Below, piece by piece: positions 5,922-14,672 of a DNA stretch of 19,932 bases. Under the pieces are notes generated by a model, which made no database searches, had not been told where the DNA came from, and worked only from the letters and a program-made list of their open reading frames with translations. This DNA comes from JBBRZF01 sp038236965. Lineage in GTDB: Bacteria > Acidobacteriota > Terriglobia > Terriglobales > Acidobacteriaceae. The stretch covers positions 1 to 19,932 of the forward strand of contig JBBRZF010000050.1 of NCBI GenBank assembly GCA_038236965.1, read 5' to 3'. The position numbers and the translations under genes were made by a program. Positions within the stretch are counted from its first letter, which is position 1. Every line of letters begins with the position of its first letter.

Positions 5922-8900
5922 CTACTCCACTACTTTCACGCTATCGCGCCCGCACAGCTCTTCAACGCGTTTTATGAAATTTCTATCCGGCAGGACATTA
6001 TATCCGTCCGCCTCCATCACCACCACGTATTCACCCTGCCGCTCCAGGTCGAATAGCACTTTGGCCTCACCCTTCGATTCGCTGAATAACGTATGCAGCG
6101 CATCCACGGTGAGTTCCGTGGACTTCTCCAAGTCCAGTTTCACTCGCAGTCCGCGCGGCAGCTTCGGCTTTGCTGCTTCTATCGAAATGATCTCCGACGC
6201 GTTGATCTTCGGATTCGCGCCCTCTTCCACCCTCACTCCGCAACGTACCAGCACCGGGACTTCTATCTTCACCTTTTCGCTCAGCCGCTTGTAGGCCTCC
6301 GGGAAGATGATCAATTCCACCGCCCCGTCCATGTCTTCCAGCGTCGCGTTCGCGTACAGGTCGCCCTTCTTCGACTTCATCACCTTCAGCCCGCTGATGA
6401 TGCCTGCCGCGTAGATCTCTTCGTTCTTCCCGGTGCCGCGCGTCATCCCCAATATCTCCGCCGTGGACTTCGCGTTGAAGTCGGCGATGCGGTCCGCGTA
6501 TTTCTCCATCGGATGTCCGCTGACGAAGAATCCCAGGATTTCCTTTTCGCCTTGCAGCCGCTGATGTTCATCCCATTCCGGCGAGTTCGGCAGAGTTCCT
6601 TGCGCCGATGGCTCCGCATCCTCGAAGACGCCGAATAGTCCATGCTGTCCGCTCTCGGCGTCGCGCTGCTGCTTCTGCGAAGTCTCGATAGCCTTGTCCA
6701 GCACCGCGTAAAGTTGCGAACGCCGGCCCAGCGAATCCATCGCTCCCGCCTTGATCAGCGATTCCAGCACGCGCTTGTTCAGCAGACGCAGATCCACCTT
6801 TTCGCAAAATTGAAAGATTGAATCAAAGCGCCCAATCTCATTGCGCGCCCTCACGATGGAGATGATGGCATTGTGTCCCACATTTTTCACCGCAGCCAAT
6901 CCAAACCGTATCGCGTTCGCGCTCGGCGTAAAGTCCGCCTGGCTCTCGTTGATGTCGGGTGGCTGAACCGAAATGCCCATCTCGCGGCATTCCTTGATGT
7001 ACTTCACCACGTCGTCCGTAGATCCCGTGACCGACGTCAGCAATGCCGCCATAAATTCATGCGGATAATGCGTCTTCAGATATGCCGTGTGATACGCCAA
7101 CAGCGCATAGGCTGCCGAGTGCGACTTGTTGAAGCCATAACCCGCAAACTGTTCCATGAAGTCAAAGACCTTTTCCGACTTCTTTAGCGGGAAGTTCCTC
7201 GCAACTGCGCCGTCCACGAAGCGCTTCCGCTGCTTCGTCATCTCCTCGATATTCTTCTTGCCCATTGCGCGACGCAGCAAGTCGGCTTCTCCCAGCGAGT
7301 AGCCTGCCAACACGTTCGCTATCTGCATCACCTGTTCCTGGTAAACGATGACGCCCAGGGTCTCCTTCAACAGGTCTTCCAACTCAGGGATATCGTATTC
7401 CACTTTGCGACGGCCCCACTTGCGTTCAATGAAGTCGTCCACCATGCCGCCCTGTATCGGTCCCGGACGATACAGCGCGTTCAGCGCCGTCAGGTCTTCC
7501 ACCGTATTCGGCTTGTAGCGCCGCAGCACATCTTTCATTCCATGCGATTCAAACTGGAAGACACCGCTCGTCGTCGCGCTATGGAATATCTTTTCGTACG
7601 TCTGCAGATCGTCGAGTTCGATCTTCGCCATGTCGACGTCCACGCCATGGATCTTCTTAATGAGCTTCAGCGCGTCGTCCACGATGGTCAGCGTGGTCAG
7701 CCCCAGGAAGTCCATCTTCAGCAGGCCCATCTTTTCGATGGCCTTCATGTCGTAGGCCGTTACGATTTCTTCGTTCTTCGTCCGGTACAGTGGCACAAGG
7801 TCGGTCAAGGGCTGCGGAGAGATCACAACTCCGGCAGCGTGTACGCCCGCATTGCGAACCATGCCTTCCAGCTTTTTCGCCGTATCGATCAGTATCTTTA
7901 TCTGCGGATCTTTATACGCATCCTCCAGCGTCGGCGAATCCTTGAACGCCTTCTCGATGGTGATGCCCGGCACCGTCGGAATCATCTTCGCGATGCGGTC
8001 CACTTCCGCGTACGGCATATCCAATACGCGGCCCACGTCCTTGATCGCCGCCTTCGCCGCCATCGTTCCAAACGTGATGATCTGCGCAACCTGGTCGCGC
8101 CCGTACTTTTTCGTCACATACTCGATCACTTCGCCGCGACGGTTCATGCAGAAGTCCACGTCGATATCGGGCATGGAAACGCGTTCAGGATTCAGGAAGC
8201 GTTCGAACAGCAGATTGCCCTGGATCGGATCCACGTCCGTGATGCCCATCGCGTAGCTCACCAGCGACCCGGCGGCCGAACCGCGTCCCGGACCAACCGG
8301 TATCCCTTCGTCTTTCGCGTACCGGATGAAGTCCCACACGATCAGGAAGTATCCCGGGAACTGCATCTGCTTGATGATGCCGATCTCCCAGTTCAACCGC
8401 TCTTCGTACCGCGCCCACGGATACTTCAGCCTGCCCAGCGCCTGCAATTCGCGCAACAGCACCAGCCGCTTCTGGAAGCCTTCCCGTGCCACATGCTCGA
8501 AGTAGCTGTCGATCGTGTGCCCTTCCGGCACATCGAATTTCGGAAACGGATTCTTCACCTTCTCGATTTTCACGTTGCAGCGTTCCGCGATACCCAGCGT
8601 TCGCGACAACACCTGCTCCGCGCCGTTGAACACCTTCGCCATCTCCGCCGCGCTCTTTACGAAGAACTGGTTGGTGGCGAACTTCATGCGGTTCGTCTCT
8701 GCCACGGACTTGCCCGTCTGTATGCAGAGCATCACATCCTGCGCGTGCGAATCGTCTTCGCACAGATAGTGGCTGTCGTTCGTCGCCACCATATCGATGC
8801 CCAGCTCTTTTTCCAGCCGGAACAGATCCGCCAGGATGCGCTTCTCTTCCGGCAGTCCCTGGTCTTGTATTTCGAGAAAGAAATTACCCTTCCCAAAAAT

Positions 8901-9389
8901 GTCGTTGTATTGCGCCGCAGCCTGTTTGGCCGCCTCGTACTTGCCTTCCGTCAAGCGCTCGGCTACTTCGCCCTTCAGACATCCGCTCAGTGCGATGATG
9001 CCTTTCGAGTGCTCCGCCAGGAATTTCTTGCTGATGCGCGGCTTGTAATAGAAGCCGTTCAGCGACGCCTCCGACGTGATCTTCACCAGGTTGCGGTAGC
9101 CTTCTTCGTTCTCGGCCAGCACCAGCAGATGGTTATAGCCATCTCCTTCGAACGGTGGGTGATGGTCATCCTTTTTGCACACGTACAGTTCGCAGCCGAT
9201 GATCGGCTTGATTCCCGCTTCTTTCGCGGCATTGGCGAAATGCACCGCTCCGAAGATATTGCCGTGGTCGGTCATGGCGACCGCCGGCATCTTCAGGTCA
9301 ACGGCTCTCTTGCACAGTTCGGTGACGTCGCAAGCGCCGTCGAGCATGGAATAGTCGGTATGGAGATGGAGATGAACGAATTCAGGCAT
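5922..9389 (-). CDS. dnaE: DNA polymerase III, alpha subunit (DnaE)
   Basis: Catalytic subunit of the replicative polymerase, 1155 aa, close to the usual DnaE1 length. It opens with the PHP domain ('HLHLHTDYSMLDGA' from residue 6, then 'MTDHGN' near 40), which keeps histidines typical of an intact PHP metal site. The palm carries 'GPGRGSAAGS' near residue 366 and 'PDIDVDF' near 405-411 with the catalytic aspartates. 'GVFQFESHGMKDVLRRYKP' and 'GYGFNKSHSAAYALLAYHTA' are conserved finger-region blocks. The OB-fold is near residues 990-1035 ('YAAGIISGLKVMKSKKGD'). The ATG fits the family N-terminus although no strong ribosome site is seen. It is first in a dnaE-accA transcription unit. Confidence 0.97.
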   Translation of the reverse strand: MPEFVHLHLHTDYSMLDGACDVTELCKRAVDLKMPAVAMTDHGNIFGAVHFANAAKEAGIKPIIGCELYVCKKDDHHPPFEGDGYNHLLVLAENEEGYRNLVKITSEASLNGFYYKPRISKKFLAEHSKGIIALSGCLKGEVAERLTEGKYEAAKQAAAQYNDIFGKGNFFLEIQDQGLPEEKRILADLFRLEKELGIDMVATNDSHYLCEDDSHAQDVMLCIQTGKSVAETNRMKFATNQFFVKSAAEMAKVFNGAEQVLSRTLGIAERCNVKIEKVKNPFPKFDVPEGHTIDSYFEHVAREGFQKRLVLLRELQALGRLKYPWARYEERLNWEIGIIKQMQFPGYFLIVWDFIRYAKDEGIPVGPGRGSAAGSLVSYAMGITDVDPIQGNLLFERFLNPERVSMPDIDVDFCMNRRGEVIEYVTKKYGRDQVAQIITFGTMAAKAAIKDVGRVLDMPYAEVDRIAKMIPTVPGITIEKAFKDSPTLEDAYKDPQIKILIDTAKKLEGMVRNAGVHAAGVVISPQPLTDLVPLYRTKNEEIVTAYDMKAIEKMGLLKMDFLGLTTLTIVDDALKLIKKIHGVDVDMAKIELDDLQTYEKIFHSATTSGVFQFESHGMKDVLRRYKPNTVEDLTALNALYRPGPIQGGMVDDFIERKWGRRKVEYDIPELEDLLKETLGVIVYQEQVMQIANVLAGYSLGEADLLRRAMGKKNIEEMTKQRKRFVDGAVARNFPLKKSEKVFDFMEQFAGYGFNKSHSAAYALLAYHTAYLKTHYPHEFMAALLTSVTGSTDDVVKYIKECREMGISVQPPDINESQADFTPSANAIRFGLAAVKNVGHNAIISIVRARNEIGRFDSIFQFCEKVDLRLLNKRVLESLIKAGAMDSLGRRSQLYAVLDKAIETSQKQQRDAESGQHGLFGVFEDAEPSAQGTLPNSPEWDEHQRLQGEKEILGFFVSGHPMEKYADRIADFNAKSTAEILGMTRGTGKNEEIYAAGIISGLKVMKSKKGDLYANATLEDMDGAVELIIFPEAYKRLSEKVKIEVPVLVRCGVRVEEGANPKINASEIISIEAAKPKLPRGLRVKLDLEKSTELTVDALHTLFSESKGEAKVLFDLERQGEYVVVMEADGYNVLPDRNFIKRVEELCGRDSVKVVE

Positions 9390-9416
9390 GGGTTCGGTTC
9401 ACGGTCTACCTTTTTG

Positions 9417-9422
9417 ATTGTA
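9417..9422 (-). promoter_or_regulatory. Possible dnaE -10 element
   Basis: Minus-strand TACAAT (five of six matches to TATAAT), about 30 bases upstream of the dnaE ATG. No recognisable -35 hexamer lies at 16-18 bases, so this is tentative. Confidence 0.25.
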
Positions 9423-9637
9423 CCGTCTGAAACCTCGGAAATCGGCCTGTGAATTTACGGGCCAAAACCTCATCCCGTTGTCTAAGGTAAGCTGCTGCCG
9501 AATAAGTGCTTCACCCTACAAGTTCTTGAAGCCAAATCCCAGACTTCTACAAAAATCCGTAGTCTCTGCTGAATGTAACCCCTTCCATTTCAAGCTAACT
9601 CCAAGGTAAGCAAGGTACTTAGCAGGAAACATTCCAT

Positions 9638-9652
9638 TGGCACCGGAATTGC
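9638..9652 (+). promoter_or_regulatory. Sigma-54-type promoter of the TonB-dependent receptor
   Basis: TGGCAC-CGGAA-TTGC matches the RpoN -24/-12 pattern, with GG and GC separated by exactly ten bases. The predicted start near 9664 would leave a leader of about 38 bases ending in the ribosome site at 9690-9695. Upstream, 9390-9637 contains no gene. It has a 9-bp direct repeat AAGGTAAGC (9484-9492 and 9603-9611) and an interrupted inverted repeat around 9541-9566. Either might be a binding site for an activator, which sigma-54 needs. Confidence 0.55.
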
Positions 9653-9689
9653 CTACTTAGTGTCCAGGCGCATCCCCCAAAGATGTGCA

Positions 9690-9695
9690 AAGGAG
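9690..9695 (+). promoter_or_regulatory. Ribosome binding site deciding the receptor start
   Basis: AAGGAG six bases before the ATG at 9702. This selects 9702 over the in-frame upstream GTG at 9660, which would put 14 residues in front of a complete signal peptide. Confidence 0.85.
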
Positions 9696-9701
9696 AAACA
9701 G

Positions 9702-12700
9702 ATGCGAACTGCAAATCGTTCGTTTACGCTCCTGCTGGTACTTTGCTTCACGTCTCTCTTCCTCTTCGGCCAGGCAGAGACTGGACAACTTACCGGCACG
9801 GTCACAGATTCATCCGGCGCAGTTGTGCCCGGCGCCGCTATCACCGTCAAGTCGGTGGGCAACGGCTCCGTCCGAACTGCCACTTCCAATCAGTCCGGCT
9901 ACTACACCCTCACCAACCTTCGCCCCGATACCTATGAAGTCTCGGTGGAAGGACAGGGATTTCAAAAGCTCACCCAGCGCATCGTCGTCAACGTCGGCTC
10001 CCGCGCTGAGCTTTCTCCCAAACTCACCGTCGGCGCTTCCAGCACCACCGTCGAAGTCACCGCGGATGTGGGCACTGCCGTCGTCAACACTGAGACGCAG
10101 ACCCTCGGCCAGGTTGTCGATTCGCGCCAAATGATGGAACTCCCTACCCTAACCCGCAACGCCTATGACCTCGTCGGCACCGCTGGCAACGTCGGCGATT
10201 CCGAGCAGGGCGGCGCCAATGGCGATTCATCCCGCGGCGCTGGATTCAACATCAACGGTCAGCGTTCCGCATCCACCGACATCCTCCTCGATGGTGGCGA
10301 AAACGTCGACCTCTTCACCGCAACCGTTGGCCAGAACGTTCCTCTCGATTCCGTCCAGGAACTTAAAGTAGTTACCAGCGCCTTCACCGCTGAATACGGA
10401 CGCGCAGGCGGCGGCGTAGTTAACGTTGCCACAAAGTCCGGAACCAACGCCTTCCACGGCTCACTTTACGAGTTCAACCGCATCTCCAAACTCGCGGCCA
10501 ATACTTACCAGAACAATGCGCTGCGGCAGATCGCATTTGCCGACGGCACTTGCACCGCAGGTACTGATTGCAGCGTAGGGCAGAAGGCGCGCTTTACTCG
10601 CAACCAGTTCGGCTACTCCGTCGGCGGCCCGGTCATTAAGAACAAACTGTTCTTCTTCTCCAGCACCGAGTGGACTCGCGTACGTTCAGGATCCAACGAA
10701 TTGGCCACTGTGGTTGACCCAGCTTTCCTTAGTCTGCCCGGAGTCAGCCAGCGCACGAGGGATTTCTTTGCAGCCTACGGCACGCTCAAGAGCAATGCCG
10801 TTGTTGTTAAAAGGATCGGTTGGAACGATCCCACGCAGGATCCTTTGAACGAAACTGGCACCGTCGGCAGTAATCTGCTCCCGGCCGGCAGCCCGTTCCT
10901 GCAGGTTGTTCAAACCAACTTGGCGGCAGACGCTGGCGGCGGCAGCCCTCAGAACTCCTACAGCAGCGTTCATCGTGTCGACTTCAACATGACCGACAAG
11001 ACGAATATGTACGCCCGTTATGCCTCCCAGAAGCTCAACTTCTTCGACGGCGTGGTCACGTCCAGCCCATACTCTGGCTATGACACGGGTCAAAACATTT
11101 TCAACAACAACATAATGTTCAACATCACCCACACCTTCACACCTAGCTTCGTCAGCCAGTCGAAGGTGGTCTATAACCGTCTCAACACCATTCAACCGCT
11201 CAGCACACAGCCTGTCGGCCCCACGCTCTACATGAGCAACCTCGGCGTCCCCACCATCGGTGGTGCCCTTGTACTCTTCCCCGGATACTCACCGAGCTCG
11301 CCCGGCAGCGCCATTCCCTTCGGAGGTCCGCAGAACCTGTACGAGCTCTACCAGGATCTTTCCTGGACCAAGGGCAACCACCAGTTCCGCTTCGGCGGCA
11401 ACTACATCCACACCCGCGACAACCGCACCTTCGGTGCATACCAAGAAGCAGTGTCGTCACTTGATCAAACCGGCGACAACGCGAACGCATTTAGCAATCT
11501 CGTCAACGGAACCCTTGAACAATTCCAGGGAGCCATCTTCCCGCAGGGCAAGTTCCCTTGTATCCGGGACATCAATACCGGCGTCAGTATTCAGACTCCG
11601 GAATGTACACTCAACCTGCCCGTTGGCCCCCCCAGTTTCACGCGTCACAACCGTTATCACGATGGCTCGGCTTACGCGCAGGACTCATGGAAGGCAACCC
11701 AACGCTTGACCCTGAACCTCGGCGTACGCTGGGAATACTACGGCGTTCAACACAACAACGATCAGAGACTCGATTCCAACTTCTTCCCCGGCGCCGGCGC
11801 CAACTTCTTTGAGCAGATCCGCAGTGGACAACTCAAGGCGGGTAATGTCTCCGGTGGCATGTGGAAGCCGAGCAAGAAGAACTTCGGTCCTCGCGTAGGC
11901 TTTGCCTTGGACGTATTCGGCGACGGAAAAATGTCGCTTCGCGGTGGCTACGGAATCGGATACGAACGTAACTTCGGCAACGTCACCTTCAACGTCATTC
12001 AGAACCCACCGAACTATGCCGTTGTCTCAGTTAATCCCGTAGACGTAGGTGGAACTCTGTTACTCCCAACCGACAACGCAGGTCCGCTTGCCGGTTCCGG
12101 CTTCAGCGTCAAGTTCCCTCCAGCTTCTCTGCGCGCGGTCAACCCCAACATCAAGTCCGCTTACACCCAGAGCTGGTCCTTCGCCTCTGATATGCAGGTC
12201 GCTCCTAAAACCGTCCTCTCGTTGGAATATAGCGGTGCCAAGGGTACTCACCTGTATGACATCGGCAATATCAATGTCAACGGCTCCGGAGCGCTGTACC
12301 TCGGCTCGGGGGGCCGTCAGAACCTCCAGTACAGCAACATCAACTGGCGCGGTTCCAACGGCTTCTCCAACTACAACGGCCTGAACGTGAAACTCGCGGC
12401 CAACAATCTGCGCGGTGGAATCAGCTTTGTCGGCAACTACACGTGGTCGCATTCCATCGACAACCTCAGCAACACCTTCTCCGAAGGTGGCAACGGAAGC
12501 TTCCAACTCGGTTACACCGATCCGTTCGATCCTGCGCGTGATAAGGGCAATTCCGAGTTCGACGTCCGTCATCGCTTGGTCGTCAGCGGAATCTGGTCTA
12601 TGCCGTGGGGCCGCAACGCTGGCGGAAGCCTGCTGAGCAAAGTCCTGGGCGGATGGAGCTTCGCTCCGATTATCACCGCTCGCACTGGCACCCCATTTAC

Positions 12701-13193
12701 CATTTACGATTGCACCAACGGAAACTACAACTGTCCGCGTTTCGCTCCGGCCGCGCCTATAAGATTGAAGGGGGACGCAGGAGCTCCTATTGACGCTACG
12801 ACGGCTAACCAGTTCACCTACATCAACATACCGACCGATCCCACCGGATTCGCTCTTGGCTCAGGCACCGCGCTCGAATTCCCAGAGTGCACAGGCCTGT
12901 TCCATACGGGCTGCACGCTGCCTTACGCCGAAATCGGACGCAATGCCTATCGTGCACCTGGCCAGTGGAACCTCAATTTCTCGCTTGCGAAGACGATTCC
13001 GATCACCGAGCGCACCAAGCTCGAACTTCGCGGCGAGATGTACAACGCGCTCAATCACCACAACTACTACGTGCTGACCAACAACGCGGAAGCTTCCGGC
13101 CCGCTTTCTTCAGTCGATGTGAAGAAAGGCGGATACGGCGACTCTCGCGACGAACGTCGCAACATCCAACTCGGCGTGAAGATCCTCTTCTAG
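9702..13193 (+). CDS. TonB-dependent receptor, Oar-like, with carboxypeptidase-regulatory-like domain
   Basis: Outer-membrane receptor of 1163 aa. Residues 1-23 are a signal peptide (MRTANR, then a Leu/Phe-rich core ending FLFGQA). Residues ~26-110 are a carboxypeptidase-regulatory-like beta-sandwich ('GQLTGTVTDSSGAVVPGAAI', 'GYYTLTNLRPDTYEVSV'). Residues ~120-235 are the plug ('NINGQRSASTDILLDGGEN', 'VQELKVVTSAFTAEYGRAGG'). The remainder is a long beta-barrel with many Tyr/Phe/Trp and Asn, ending in a terminal Phe as expected for BAM substrates. This architecture belongs to a greatly expanded Acidobacteriota family thought to import polymers or peptides; the substrate cannot be read from sequence. 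No classical TonB box was identified. It has its own sigma-54-like promoter and a strong terminator. Confidence 0.93.
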   Translation: MRTANRSFTLLLVLCFTSLFLFGQAETGQLTGTVTDSSGAVVPGAAITVKSVGNGSVRTATSNQSGYYTLTNLRPDTYEVSVEGQGFQKLTQRIVVNVGSRAELSPKLTVGASSTTVEVTADVGTAVVNTETQTLGQVVDSRQMMELPTLTRNAYDLVGTAGNVGDSEQGGANGDSSRGAGFNINGQRSASTDILLDGGENVDLFTATVGQNVPLDSVQELKVVTSAFTAEYGRAGGGVVNVATKSGTNAFHGSLYEFNRISKLAANTYQNNALRQIAFADGTCTAGTDCSVGQKARFTRNQFGYSVGGPVIKNKLFFFSSTEWTRVRSGSNELATVVDPAFLSLPGVSQRTRDFFAAYGTLKSNAVVVKRIGWNDPTQDPLNETGTVGSNLLPAGSPFLQVVQTNLAADAGGGSPQNSYSSVHRVDFNMTDKTNMYARYASQKLNFFDGVVTSSPYSGYDTGQNIFNNNIMFNITHTFTPSFVSQSKVVYNRLNTIQPLSTQPVGPTLYMSNLGVPTIGGALVLFPGYSPSSPGSAIPFGGPQNLYELYQDLSWTKGNHQFRFGGNYIHTRDNRTFGAYQEAVSSLDQTGDNANAFSNLVNGTLEQFQGAIFPQGKFPCIRDINTGVSIQTPECTLNLPVGPPSFTRHNRYHDGSAYAQDSWKATQRLTLNLGVRWEYYGVQHNNDQRLDSNFFPGAGANFFEQIRSGQLKAGNVSGGMWKPSKKNFGPRVGFALDVFGDGKMSLRGGYGIGYERNFGNVTFNVIQNPPNYAVVSVNPVDVGGTLLLPTDNAGPLAGSGFSVKFPPASLRAVNPNIKSAYTQSWSFASDMQVAPKTVLSLEYSGAKGTHLYDIGNINVNGSGALYLGSGGRQNLQYSNINWRGSNGFSNYNGLNVKLAANNLRGGISFVGNYTWSHSIDNLSNTFSEGGNGSFQLGYTDPFDPARDKGNSEFDVRHRLVVSGIWSMPWGRNAGGSLLSKVLGGWSFAPIITARTGTPFTIYDCTNGNYNCPRFAPAAPIRLKGDAGAPIDATTANQFTYINIPTDPTGFALGSGTALEFPECTGLFHTGCTLPYAEIGRNAYRAPGQWNLNFSLAKTIPITERTKLELRGEMYNALNHHNYYVLTNNAEASGPLSSVDVKKGGYGDSRDERRNIQLGVKILF

Positions 13194-13223
13194 CCGATTC
13201 TGCAATACGAAACAACGCAAAAC

Positions 13224-13249
13224 AAAGGGAAGCCTCGAGGCTTCCCTTT
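13224..13249 (+). terminator. Terminator of the TonB-dependent receptor
   Basis: Perfect 11-bp stem AAAGGGAAGCC (13224-13234) / GGCTTCCCTTT (13239-13249) with loop TCGA, followed by CGTTTTGCTCCTTTG, about 30 bases after the stop at 13193. Confidence 0.85.
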
Positions 13250-13384
13250 CGTTTTGCTCCTTTGCTTATTACTCCTAAGGCCCTTGTACCTTCGATTACC
13301 CGGCTAGGTACTTTCCCCAATTCTCCGCAGCCCTAAGGTCTTCTATTCTCCTCTGTCTCCAGAAACTCTGGAATAGAGGGACTC

Positions 13385-14455
13385 ATGTACAAAAACGCCA
13401 CACGTCCGCTCTCCATCTTGGCCGCGCTCGTTCTCCTCGCAATGCTTTGCGGCTGTGCATCCGCTGGAAGTCAGTCGAGCAGCGTTACGTCCCCGGTGTC
13501 AGACGGACTGACCGCCACACCAACGGTCTCCATCCTCTCGCCGCAGCCGAACGCCACCGTCACCGGACCGTTCCGCGTGCAGGCAACCGTGTCGGACAGC
13601 ACCAACCTCATGCTGCATCTCCTGCTCGACGGCACAGAAGTCTTCTCCAACCAGGCCTCCGCAATCGACACAACCATCTCCGCCGCCGACGGCCCACACC
13701 GCCTCACCGTGCAAGCCCGCAGCACCACCGGACAAATCACCGCAGCGGATGTGAACTTTGTCGCCTCTTCGGCCATCACAAATCCTCCGCCGACATTTTC
13801 TGTCGTCGCCGACCATCTCGAGGAGCAGAGCGACTGGCAGACTTGCGGCAACTGCGGAAACACCGGCGGCGCAGTCGGTAACACCGCCACCTATCTCATG
13901 GAGCGCGGCATCACCCTGCCCGCCACCGACGGCAGCTCCGCCCGCTTCTCCATCGGCGGCCCTTACCCCTACGCCAACGGATATTGGTGGGAGAAACACA
14001 CCGCCCCTGCCGCGCGCATCAACCAGTTGCGTTACGAGTTCGACCTCTACGTCCCCATCGAATCCGCCTCTGCCCCGCAAGCCATCGAATTCGAGTGCCA
14101 GCAACAGATCGACGGATACATCTATAACTTCGCATTTCAAGCCGACTACTCGAGCAAGACCTGGCGCGTCTTCGACTACGTGAATCGCGCATGGAACCCA
14201 ACCACCGTGCCCCTGACGCTACTGACCGCCGGCGCCTGGCACCACATCATCGCCGACTACCACACGGCGGACGCCGTCGTTTACCACGACTCCCTCACCA
14301 TCGACGGAACCATCTACCCCGTCAACCTGACCCACGCCGCCAAATTCGTAGGCGGCACCTCCAGACAATTCACCAACGCCTTCCAACTAGACCTAAACAA
14401 AATCCCCACCCCCTTCGCCGTCTACGTAGACGCCATGAAGGTCAGCTACAACTAG
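13385..14455 (+). CDS. Exported lipoprotein with Ig-like and lectin/glucanase-like domains
   Basis: 356 aa. The N-terminus is a lipoprotein signal: basic start, long Leu/Ala core, then LCGC with Cys24 as the likely lipidated residue. Residues ~45-127 resemble a bacterial Ig-like domain ('TVSILSPQPNATVTGPFRV', 'DGPHRLTVQARSTTG'). Residues ~135-356 look like a concanavalin-A-like jelly roll rich in aromatics ('YRYE'-type strands, 'AWHHIIADYHT', 'IPTPFAVYVDAMKVSYN'), with a CGNCG pair (Cys154, Cys157) that could form a disulfide or bind metal. No catalytic residues are identifiable, so a carbohydrate-binding or structural surface role is inferred. AGAGGG (13375-13380) lies four bases before the ATG. 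It follows the receptor on the same strand but behind a terminator, so it probably has its own promoter. Confidence 0.8.
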   Translation: MYKNATRPLSILAALVLLAMLCGCASAGSQSSSVTSPVSDGLTATPTVSILSPQPNATVTGPFRVQATVSDSTNLMLHLLLDGTEVFSNQASAIDTTISAADGPHRLTVQARSTTGQITAADVNFVASSAITNPPPTFSVVADHLEEQSDWQTCGNCGNTGGAVGNTATYLMERGITLPATDGSSARFSIGGPYPYANGYWWEKHTAPAARINQLRYEFDLYVPIESASAPQAIEFECQQQIDGYIYNFAFQADYSSKTWRVFDYVNRAWNPTTVPLTLLTAGAWHHIIADYHTADAVVYHDSLTIDGTIYPVNLTHAAKFVGGTSRQFTNAFQLDLNKIPTPFAVYVDAMKVSYN

Positions 14456-14465
14456 CCACCGTCTA

Positions 14466-14630
14466 GCCGTTGCCCTTGCCCCACGTGGGCCCGGACGCCT
14501 TGCCCCACGTGGGCCCGGACGCCTCGTCCGCGGCGGGCGAGCCACGCTCGCCTTGGTGTTGCTCTTGCTCTTGATCTGCCGTTGCCCTTGCCTTATGTGA
14601 GCGAGCGCCCTCGCTCGCGGTCTTTTGACC
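14466..14630. repeat. Tandem and hairpin repeat block between lipoprotein and barrel genes
   Basis: Two perfect 24-bp tandem copies (14475-14498, 14499-14522) each contain the palindrome CCCACGTGGG. A 15-bp direct repeat GCCGTTGCCCTTGCC occurs at 14466-14480 and 14578-14592. Three hairpins are present: GGCGAGC/GCTCGCC (14536-14552), GCGAGCG/CGCTCGC (14601-14618) and GGTC/GACC (14619-14630). There is no coding frame I can support. The block lies between convergent genes; none of the hairpins has a clear T-tract. Confidence 0.6.
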
Positions 14631-14638
14631 GTGAGAGA

Positions 14639-14652
14639 ATCCTCGAAAGGAT
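14639..14652 (-). terminator. Weak hairpin after the surface-fibre operon
   Basis: Minus strand ATCCT-TTCG-AGGAT, a 5-bp stem with a stable TTCG tetraloop, about 20 bases past the barrel-protein stop. No U-tract follows; termination may instead use the stacked hairpins at 14601-14630. Confidence 0.3.
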
Positions 14653-14672
14653 CTGTAATACTGAGCTTGAGC

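Noticed and set aside
7542..9452. 636-codon open frame on + opposite dnaE
   Set aside because: Antisense shadow of dnaE: no motif, skewed His/Arg/Val composition, and it runs through the dnaE promoter region.
9660..9701. Upstream GTG start for the TonB-dependent receptor
   Set aside because: It would precede the signal peptide and the ribosome site at 9690-9695, and would lie at or before the predicted transcription start.
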